In this document: positions 1-5,828 of the stretch, piece after piece | Layout of the letters: each line of letters starts with the position of its first letter | How positions within the stretch are numbered: the first letter of the stretch is position 1 | Assembly (NCBI GenBank): GCA_025353525.1 | Contig: JANXOO010001380.1 | Span: 1-5,828 of the forward strand | Direction of reading: 5' to 3' | DNA from: Schlesneria sp. | GTDB taxonomy: Bacteria > Planctomycetota > Planctomycetia > Planctomycetales > Planctomycetaceae | DNA length: 5,828 nucleotides | Notes under the pieces: generated by a model | What the model was told of the DNA's origin: nothing | What the model saw: the letters and a program-made list of their open reading frames with translations, nothing else | Database searches by the model: none | Program-made: the position numbers and the translations under genes

Positions 1-529
1 CGAAAATGGCGCCTCCGACGCTGCCAGTTGCTGCCAACGGAAAGGCAATAAAGGCCAACAGCCCCAGAAAGGTCATCCGCTTCATCCACGGCTGATGCGC
101 CAGAATGAACTCGCTATCGCTCGACAACGAAGCAATCTTCGGACCGATCCACGGTACGCGAAACATATAACCGACGTGAAATGCGAAGAACAATGCCACC
201 ATCACGTCCTGATACGTCACCATCCAGAACAGATGAGTCGGAGTCAGGCCGGGAAACGGGGTGATGATCGAGAATCGACCGAGGAAAGCGAATGATGCCC
301 CCGTCGCAACGAGCAATTCCCAACAGAATTTCTGGCCAGCTACGAAGTACACGGCGCCAAAGGCGATGGCTGTGATGACCCAGGGACCGATCAGCGTTCC
401 CAGCCAGAGCGGAAAGTAGTTTTTGTGGAAGTTCTTTTCAAACTCCAAAAACGACTCCAGAAGTCGCTCGTGTTCGACGGCATTGGGAACGGCTAATTTT
501 TGCAACGTTGAGGGATGTGTATCGGACAT
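1..529 (-). CDS. Multi-pass membrane protein, possibly small multi-drug export family (3' end outside window)
   Basis: This gene is read from an ATG at 529-527 and stays open for 176 codons to the window edge, so its C-terminus is missing. An in-frame TAA at 556-554 limits the start; a CTG at 550 is the only other upstream option, and no clear Shine-Dalgarno site precedes the ATG. The protein has a polar, helical N-terminal part (residues 1-37, rich in Glu and Lys), then hydrophobic segments at about 40-65, 70-90, 99-123 and 151-176. The last visible stretch, FPLAATGSVGGAIF, resembles the conserved Pro/Gly-rich C-terminal motif of the small multi-drug export family (Pfam Sm_multidrug_ex), and the preceding QPWMKRMTFLGLLAF would fit the segment before it. 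That assignment is by memory of the motif only; the substrate is unknown, and a generic membrane protein is the alternative. It lies 145 bases after nuoN on the same strand, so it may be co-transcribed, but nothing in it points to a complex I role. Confidence 0.6.
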   Translation of the reverse strand, partial: MSDTHPSTLQKLAVPNAVEHERLLESFLEFEKNFHKNYFPLWLGTLIGPWVITAIAFGAVYFVAGQKFCWELLVATGASFAFLGRFSIITPFPGLTPTHLFWMVTYQDVMVALFFAFHVGYMFRVPWIGPKIASLSSDSEFILAHQPWMKRMTFLGLLAFIAFPLAATGSVGGAIF

Positions 530-674
530 GTCAGTGTTGAGCGAACTCAGTCGTTATCCGTTCTGTTTCTGCAAAATTGCCAAATCGGGAGATCGTATCG
601 ATTGGATGGCGACTATCACCATCACCGTCAGTCTCGCGGTGGGGAGCGAGATTGTCAATTCCCTCGGTACGAAC
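530..674 (-). other. Intergenic spacer after nuoN with weak hairpins
   Basis: No gene is visible here. On the minus strand a 6-bp stem (632-637 with 646-651, 8-base loop) lies just after nuoN, and a 5-bp stem (605-609 with 619-623) follows. Neither is followed by a T run, so neither looks like an intrinsic terminator. A TTGACA (653-658, minus strand) has only a poor partner, GAGACT, 17 bases on. The spacer could hold a promoter for the downstream membrane protein gene, but the sequence does not settle this. Confidence 0.3.
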
Positions 675-2225
675 TCACGGCATAATGCTCTGAATCGGCG
701 TCCAGAGCCAGCCGGGAAGGAAAAACAGGCCAATTGTTCCTGCGAGGCAGATCCCTGCCGCGATCAATGATGGAGTTTCCGAGATATTTTCCCGCTCGGT
801 CCGATCAACCGGCTCGCGCAGGAACATGACGCCGACGATTTTCAGGTAGAACCAGGAGCCCAGAGCCGCGTTAATTGCCAGGACGATCGCCAGCCAACGA
901 CCCGAGTCGTTTCCTTGCGCCCAGGCTGCGAAAAACAGATTCAACTTGGCAAGGAACCCAGCCGTTGGCGGAAGCCCTGCCAGGCTGAACAGGAAGATTG
1001 CCAGCACGAGCGCCAATGCAGGTCGCGATCGGGATAGACCTTGCAAGTCATCGAATGTCTCGACTCGTTTGTCTTTTCGGCCTGCCGCCGTGAGTACCGC
1101 AAATGCACCAAGAGTCATCGCCCCATACACTGCCATGTAAAACAGCATTGCCCCGATACCGCTCACCGACTGTGGTACGGGCCGGTTCAGGATTTCCTTT
1201 TGCATCTCATGATCGAGCCCCACGACAAATCCGACCATCATATATCCGGCGTGAGAAATGCTCGAATAGGCCAGGAGTCGGCGGAGATCGGTCTGCATCA
1301 GCGCCATCAGATTTCCGACAAACATTGTGGCGACGGCCAGCCACCAGATCATGTGCCTGACCGCATCCGGTGTCATGGACCAGGCAGATGCGGCTTCTTC
1401 AGCACCGGTCGCCGGCACCATCAGCCTGAGTAATGCCACAAATCCGGCAATTTTCGGAACGAATGACAACATGGCGGCCCCGGAAGTCGGTGCCCCCTGG
1501 AAGACATCCGGAGCATAAAAATGGAACGGCACGGCCGTCAGCCGAAAGCCAAGACCAGCGATCAGCATCACAGTGGCAACCGTCACGAGCGGATTGGCCA
1601 CTTGACCGTGCTGGTTTCCGAAAGCCGCATGTATTCCGGAAAGATTTGTCGTTCCTGTCGCTCCGTACAGATAGCTCATACCAAACAGCACGATCGCCGA
1701 CGAAAAGATACTTAGCAAGAAGTATTTTAATGTCGCTTCCTGTGCCGGAGCGTCGCGTCGTGGAAGTAACAGAAACAGATACGTCGGAATGCTGACCAGT
1801 TCGAGAGCGACGAACAGTCCCACCAGATCGTTCGCCGCGGAGATCAGGTTGACCCCCGCTAAAATCGCCAGCAGGCACGCATGACTTTCTGCAGATCGGG
1901 CATCGTCCGCCTGGTTCCAGTGCAACAGAACCAGAATCGAACCGAAACAAAGCGTCAAACCACGAATGTACCATGCCAATTCATCCAGAACGAATGGTCC
2001 CATTGTCCGGGCGACTGGTGGACTTTGCCACCAGACACAGGCAGCAACGGCCAGCGTCAGCAGCGAAAGAAATCCCCAGCGATGCCGCAGCCCGGCAGGC
2101 GCTTCACCCCGTTCATTCACGAGAAACGGCGCGGCAAAGAAAATCAGGCAGACGGATGCCAGCAAGATGGCATCAGGCGCAATCAGGGACAGGGCACCGT
2201 TTAATTGCTGAATGGCTTCGTTCAC
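675..2225 (-). CDS. nuoN: NADH-quinone oxidoreductase subunit N (complex I, antiporter-like)
   Basis: NuoN is one of three homologous proton-translocating subunits in the membrane arm of complex I, which couples NADH oxidation and quinone reduction to proton pumping across the cytoplasmic membrane. The 516-residue product is slightly longer than typical (about 480-500) and is hydrophobic throughout, as expected for a 14-helix subunit. Family landmarks are in order: TM5 Glu142 in LFVALELVS, the TM7 motif GFRLTAVPFHFYAPD at 226-240 followed by VFQGAPT, TM8 Lys258 in SFVPKIAGF, LRRLLAYSSISHAGYM at 314-329, and TM12 Lys427 in TAGFLAKLNLF. The usual TM7 lysine is Arg228 here. A polar stretch at about 338-355 lies between the TM10 and TM11 regions. 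The start is GTG at 2225-2223, supported by a GGAGG site 7 bases upstream; the next in-frame Met (residue 75) would remove the first helices. The start overlaps the nuoM stop as GTGA, which implies translational coupling. The gene ends in TGA at 677-675. Confidence 0.97.
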   Translation of the reverse strand: MNEAIQQLNGALSLIAPDAILLASVCLIFFAAPFLVNERGEAPAGLRHRWGFLSLLTLAVAACVWWQSPPVARTMGPFVLDELAWYIRGLTLCFGSILVLLHWNQADDARSAESHACLLAILAGVNLISAANDLVGLFVALELVSIPTYLFLLLPRRDAPAQEATLKYFLLSIFSSAIVLFGMSYLYGATGTTNLSGIHAAFGNQHGQVANPLVTVATVMLIAGLGFRLTAVPFHFYAPDVFQGAPTSGAAMLSFVPKIAGFVALLRLMVPATGAEEAASAWSMTPDAVRHMIWWLAVATMFVGNLMALMQTDLRRLLAYSSISHAGYMMVGFVVGLDHEMQKEILNRPVPQSVSGIGAMLFYMAVYGAMTLGAFAVLTAAGRKDKRVETFDDLQGLSRSRPALALVLAIFLFSLAGLPPTAGFLAKLNLFFAAWAQGNDSGRWLAIVLAINAALGSWFYLKIVGVMFLREPVDRTERENISETPSLIAAGICLAGTIGLFFLPGWLWTPIQSIMP

Positions 2226-3916
2226 GGTTGAACCTCCGAGCCAGGAGCCACGCCCGGCGGTTGCGTCAGGGATGCATTCGTCACAGTACTTGACGCCTCA
2301 ATCGGTGTTTTGATAACGGAATTGCGTTGAACACTCACAATCGCCTGGACATCAGGTCGGATTAAATTCAAAAGTGGTTGCGGGAACAAGCCGAGCAACA
2401 AACACAGGCCAAGCAACGGAGCAAGTGCCGCGATTTCCCGTGCGTTGAGATCCGCAACCGATTCGTGTGCATGGTGATGTCCGCCCCCGTGATCCTCAGC
2501 GGGAAGATGTACCTTCCCGAAGAATGCATGCTGGACGACACCCAGCAGATACCATGCTCCGATGACGACGCCAAGGGCACCCATCGTGGCGAAGATCGCT
2601 CCCCACCCGTCACCTGCCTTGAACATTCCGGCCAGACACAGGAATTCACCGACGAATCCGTTCAGGCCGGGAAGACCGATACTCGCAAACGACGTGAAGA
2701 CCATTGCAACAGCCATCAACGGCAACTTTGTCGCGATCCCGCCCAGTTCGTTGAGTTGTCGCGTATGGTATCGTTCGTAGAACATACCGACGATGCAGAA
2801 CAACGCCCCTGTTGACAGGCCGTGGTTGATCATTTGCAACACGCCGCCGCTGATCCCTTCTTCATTCAGCGCAAACAAACCCAGCATGCAAAAGCCAAGG
2901 TGAGCGACCGAGCTGTAGGCAACCAGCTTTTTGATGTCGTTCTGAGAAAGTGCACAAAACGATCCGTACAGGATTCCGATGGATGCCATCGTTCCGATGA
3001 GCGGCAAACCGGTATCGTGACATGCCTGCGGAAGCATCGGCAAGAGCATCCGCAAGAAACCGTACGTTCCAAGTTTCAACAAGACACCAGCCAGTAGAAC
3101 AGAACCTGCCGTCGGAGCTTCCACGTGAGCCAATGGTAACCACGTATGAAAAGGGAACAACGGTACTTTCACCATAAACCCGGCAGCGATCATCAGGAAC
3201 AGTGTCGTTTGTACGGCAGCCGGCAACGGGTGTTGGGAGAGAGTTCGTGCGAGATCGGGAATCGAGAACGGCGTCGTGAGTGTCGGATTATCTCGCACAG
3301 CAGCGACGACCATCGAGACCAGTCCGAGCAACGTGATCAAACTTCCGCCGAGCGTATAAACGAAGAATTTGCCCGCCGCATAACGCCGGAGTGGTCCGCC
3401 CCAGATCCCGACCAGAAAGAACAGGGGAATCAGCGTGAACTCGAAGAAAACATAAAACAGGATGATGTCGAACGAACAGAAAACGCCGACGAGTCCCGTT
3501 TCGAGAATCAGCAAACACGCATAGAATTCAGCAGCCCGCTCGCGAATCGCCGTCCACGAGACGAGCACGGACGAAAACGTAAGAATCGTGGTCAACAGGA
3601 CCAAAGCGACACTGATTCCGTCGAGTCCGAGGAAGAATTCAAGTTTCACTCCTGGACTGTGCGGGCCTGCTTGCGAGAGATCGAGCCACGTTTGACGAAG
3701 GACCAGTTGCGGATGAACGGGTCCGCGTTCCGAAGACGGGACCGGAGGCAATGACATGTATTGGGCTGCCAGTCCCCACGAAACCAGAAACGTCGTGACA
3801 CTCACCAGCAATGCGACCCAGCGAGCCCGCACTGCAGTCGCTTTCGGGTCAAGCAACAACAATGCCACCGCCCCGAGTGCGGGTAAGAAAATCGTGATCA
3901 ATAACAAACTCGGCAT
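2222..3916 (-). CDS. nuoM: NADH-quinone oxidoreductase subunit M (complex I, antiporter-like)
   Basis: NuoM is the middle antiporter-like proton pump of the complex I membrane arm, between NuoN and NuoL. From the chosen ATG (3916-3914) the product has 564 residues, a little longer than usual (about 500-550). Key residues are present: TM5 Glu159 in FYVFFEFTLIP, TM7 Lys250 in GFMVKVPLFPFHTWLP, TM8 Lys281 in AGVLLKLGTYGF, the IKKLVAYSSVAHLGF motif at 328-342, and TM12 Glu424 in GLNGFVGEFL. These match the E. coli pattern (Glu144, Lys234, Lys265, Glu407 by recollection). A His-rich loop, DHGGGHHHAHE, lies at 475-485, and a polar tail of about 40 residues follows the last helix (from about 523). 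The frame is open further upstream to a TTG at 3946, which would overlap nuoL by 17 bases and add MPKRCRKFFS. The ATG is preferred because it gives the typical hydrophobic NuoM N-terminus (MPSLLLITIFLPALG) and a 13-base gap after nuoL. No good Shine-Dalgarno site is visible; a run of seven U sits just before the ATG in the mRNA. The stop TGA (2224-2222) overlaps the nuoN start. Confidence 0.97.
   Translation of the reverse strand: MPSLLLITIFLPALGAVALLLLDPKATAVRARWVALLVSVTTFLVSWGLAAQYMSLPPVPSSERGPVHPQLVLRQTWLDLSQAGPHSPGVKLEFFLGLDGISVALVLLTTILTFSSVLVSWTAIRERAAEFYACLLILETGLVGVFCSFDIILFYVFFEFTLIPLFFLVGIWGGPLRRYAAGKFFVYTLGGSLITLLGLVSMVVAAVRDNPTLTTPFSIPDLARTLSQHPLPAAVQTTLFLMIAAGFMVKVPLFPFHTWLPLAHVEAPTAGSVLLAGVLLKLGTYGFLRMLLPMLPQACHDTGLPLIGTMASIGILYGSFCALSQNDIKKLVAYSSVAHLGFCMLGLFALNEEGISGGVLQMINHGLSTGALFCIVGMFYERYHTRQLNELGGIATKLPLMAVAMVFTSFASIGLPGLNGFVGEFLCLAGMFKAGDGWGAIFATMGALGVVIGAWYLLGVVQHAFFGKVHLPAEDHGGGHHHAHESVADLNAREIAALAPLLGLCLLLGLFPQPLLNLIRPDVQAIVSVQRNSVIKTPIEASSTVTNASLTQPPGVAPGSEVQP
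2233..2237 (-). promoter_or_regulatory. Shine-Dalgarno site of nuoN
   Basis: GGAGG on the minus strand, 7 bases before the GTG start of nuoN and inside the last codons of nuoM. It decides the start of nuoN, which otherwise has no ATG near the expected N-terminus. It is the only strong ribosome binding site seen at a gene start in this window. Confidence 0.8.
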
Positions 3917-3929
3917 CGAAAAAAACTTT

Positions 3930-5828
3930 CTACATCGTTTCGGCAAGTGTTCGCAATACTGAAACGAGACAGACCACCAACCCGATCAGCATGACCGCTG
4001 CGTAGTTCTGGACCATTCCGTTTTGAATCGGTCTGATGATGCTTCCGAAAAGTCCTGGCAGAAATCCGGTGCAATCGACCAGCGTGTCAATCACCCAGCG
4101 GTCAATAAGCGCACACAATGACGCCAGGCTGCGGAACGGACTCGCAATGAATTTGTATCCGCACCAGTCGAGATAAAGTCCCTCGTGCGAAAACTTGTGT
4201 GCCAGCGAGAGATTTCGTTTCAGATTTTCAGCGATCCCGGGCGACGCGACGTACATCAGGTATGCCACCGCGATGCCGCCAATTGCGAGAGCCGAACTGA
4301 TCCCCATCATCAAAAGATCGGGTTTGAATTTGTCGCCGTGAACCAGTCCGGGCGTTTGGTGGAAATAATGAGCGTACAAGTGGGTTGGTCCGGTCAAACC
4401 CCCGATGGCCAGCGCTGCAATGGCCAGAATTGCCAGCGGGATGGCCATGGCCGGAGGTGCGTCATGCGGATGGTGGCCTGCCTCTTCGGGAAATTTCTCT
4501 TCGCCCCAGAACGTCATGAAATATGCGCGGAACGTATAAAAGGCCGTCATCAGCGACGTGAGTAACGCCACGCCAAGGATGATGAGATAGAACTCGCCAT
4601 GCTCGGGGTTCTTCGCAGCGACGGAGATGACCGCAAGGATTTCGTCCTTGCTCCAGAATCCCGACAGAAGCGGAAATCCCGCCAGAGCCAGAGCACCGGC
4701 AAGAAATGTCCAATGTGTGATCGGCAACACCTTGCGCAAACCGCTGAAACGTCGCATATCAATCACGTCACCCATCGAGTGCATGACGCTTCCGGCGGAC
4801 AGGAACAGCACTGCTTTGAAAAAGGCATGAGTAAACATGTGAAACATCGCAAACGTCACTGCATGGATTGCCAATCCGTTGCCGCCACCTGCTGCACCAA
4901 GCGACATGAACATATAGCCCAACTGACTGACCGTCGAATACGCCAGAACGCGTTTCAAATCGTATTGAGTTAACGCTGTCATCGCGGCAATCAACGCGGT
5001 CGCCGCACCGATCCCGGCAACGACCATTTGAACTTTCGGTGCGTGTACGAAAAACGGAGTGCAGCGAGCGACCAGATAGACCCCTGCCGTCACCATTGTC
5101 GCCGCATGAATCAGTGCCGAGACGGGGGTCGGACCTTCCATCGCATCGGGTAACCAGACGTGTAACGGGAATTGAGCCGACTTTCCGACGGCCCCGATAA
5201 ACAACAACGAACAGATCAGCGTAAAGATGCCAGGATCGGTGACAAGCATATTGTTGATGAGTTCCGGCGAGTCAAACAGCCGGGTGAAGTCGAGCGTGTC
5301 GAATGTTTGCCAGATGAAGAAAATCCCGAGAATGAAGCCGAAATCACCGATGCGATTAACCACGAATGCTTTCTTGGCGGCGGCCGCAGCACTCGGCTTG
5401 TGAAACCAGAACCCGATCAGAAGATAACTGCACAGGCCCACCGCTTCCCAGAAGACGAACATCAACACAAAGTTCCCCGCCAGAACCAGCATGCACATCG
5501 AGAACACGAACAGTGACATCGACGCGAAGAAGCGGGGATAACCCGGATCGCCTTGCATATAGCTGCTGGCAAAGATGGCCACAAGCAAACTGACCGACGT
5601 AACCATCGTCAACATCAAGGCCGACATGGCATCGGCACGAAGTGTCACGGGGACATCGATCGAATCCACTTGAATCCAATGATAGACCACCCTCATGACC
5701 GCATGATTCGTTCCGTGTTCGTCATGAGCGAATCCTCCAGGAACAACAACAGTCAAAAGATACAGCGAAGCCGCCAGTGAAATCGCCAGACCCAGCACCA
5801 ACGGGCGGTGCGCATACGCTCGACGAAC
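3930..5828 (-). CDS. nuoL: NADH-quinone oxidoreductase subunit L (complex I, distal antiporter-like subunit; N-terminus outside window)
   Basis: NuoL is the distal proton-pumping subunit of the complex I membrane arm, and its C-terminal lateral helix runs alongside NuoM and NuoN. The frame is open from the window edge (first codon 5828-5826) to TAG at 3932-3930, giving 632 residues. The real start lies beyond the edge: the visible sequence opens in VRRAYAHRPLVLGLAISL, and the first start-like codon in frame is only a TTG at 5801. Comparison with E. coli residue numbers from memory suggests that roughly 15-40 residues are missing. In window numbering the landmarks are Glu128 in FVFWEAVGLCSYL (TM5), Lys216 in GAVGKSAQFPLHVWLPDAM (TM7), His241 in SALIHAATMVTAG (TM8), KRVLAYSTVSQLGYM at 292-306, Lys338 in FTHAFFKAVLFL, and Lys394 in SGFWSKDEIL (TM12). 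After the TM15 region (about 511-529) come HEGLYLDWCGYKF, the long lateral helix region (about 558-600), the QNGMVQNYA motif, and a final anchor helix at about 610-628. A His-containing loop, EEAGHHPHDAPP, is at 448-459. It is co-directional with nuoM, with a 13-base gap. Confidence 0.97.
   Translation of the reverse strand, partial: VRRAYAHRPLVLGLAISLAASLYLLTVVVPGGFAHDEHGTNHAVMRVVYHWIQVDSIDVPVTLRADAMSALMLTMVTSVSLLVAIFASSYMQGDPGYPRFFASMSLFVFSMCMLVLAGNFVLMFVFWEAVGLCSYLLIGFWFHKPSAAAAAKKAFVVNRIGDFGFILGIFFIWQTFDTLDFTRLFDSPELINNMLVTDPGIFTLICSLLFIGAVGKSAQFPLHVWLPDAMEGPTPVSALIHAATMVTAGVYLVARCTPFFVHAPKVQMVVAGIGAATALIAAMTALTQYDLKRVLAYSTVSQLGYMFMSLGAAGGGNGLAIHAVTFAMFHMFTHAFFKAVLFLSAGSVMHSMGDVIDMRRFSGLRKVLPITHWTFLAGALALAGFPLLSGFWSKDEILAVISVAAKNPEHGEFYLIILGVALLTSLMTAFYTFRAYFMTFWGEEKFPEEAGHHPHDAPPAMAIPLAILAIAALAIGGLTGPTHLYAHYFHQTPGLVHGDKFKPDLLMMGISSALAIGGIAVAYLMYVASPGIAENLKRNLSLAHKFSHEGLYLDWCGYKFIASPFRSLASLCALIDRWVIDTLVDCTGFLPGLFGSIIRPIQNGMVQNYAAVMLIGLVVCLVSVLRTLAETM

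Noticed and set aside
114..323. 69-codon minus-strand open frame within the last gene
   Set aside because: The frame read from ATG 529 is open across the same bases for 176 codons and encodes clear membrane segments; this one is a shadow.
632..651. Hairpin after nuoN considered as an intrinsic terminator
   Set aside because: The stem is only 6 bp with an 8-base loop and is not followed by a T run on the minus strand.
630..658. TTGACA followed 17 bases later by GAGACT as a promoter for the downstream gene
   Set aside because: The -10 part matches the consensus at only three of six positions, and one hexamer match alone is expected by chance.
423..770. 115-codon plus-strand open frame across the nuoN 3' end and the spacer
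   Set aside because: It is antisense to the start of the downstream gene and the end of nuoN, has a composition unlike a real protein, and shows no domain.
1399..1974. 191-codon open frame on the minus strand inside nuoN in another frame
   Set aside because: The product is Arg/Ser/Gly-rich with no family resemblance, and the overlapping nuoN frame carries all the conserved motifs.
3146..3754. 202-codon open frame on the plus strand, antisense to nuoM
   Set aside because: It lies entirely over well-conserved nuoM sequence, its product is rich in Arg, Glu, Gln and Asp without any recognisable domain, and it has no ribosome site. It fits a shadow of codon bias.

Overview
The window is the tail of a respiratory complex I (NADH:quinone oxidoreductase, type I) operon, read entirely on the minus strand. 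Running from high to low coordinates, it holds nuoL (5' end cut off by the window edge), nuoM, nuoN, and then the first 176 codons of a separate membrane protein gene that runs off the low-coordinate edge. All four are close to one another: nuoL and nuoM are about 13 bases apart, nuoM and nuoN overlap by 4 bases (GTGA), and the last gene begins 145 bases after the nuoN stop.

NuoL, NuoM and NuoN are the three antiporter-like proton-pumping subunits of the complex I membrane arm. Each keeps most of the charged residues of the proton path: the TM5 glutamate, the TM7 and TM8 basic or histidine residues, and the TM12 lysine or glutamate. NuoL also has the long C-terminal region that forms the lateral helix and its anchor. 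The one clear departure is in NuoN, where the TM7 lysine is an arginine (Arg228).

The moderately GC-rich sequence, the weak or missing Shine-Dalgarno sites at most starts, the NuoN motif reading GFRLTAVPFHFYAPD, and the downstream gene that resembles the small multi-drug export family together suggest a member of the Planctomycetes. This is an inference from recollection of such sequences, not a search result, and the phylum is uncertain.

I saw no tRNA, rRNA, CRISPR array, insertion sequence or long repeat. The many other open frames, including a 202-codon one antisense to nuoM, are best explained as shadows of the real genes. This looks like an ordinary housekeeping region; I found no convincing new system, only a few small points worth a check.
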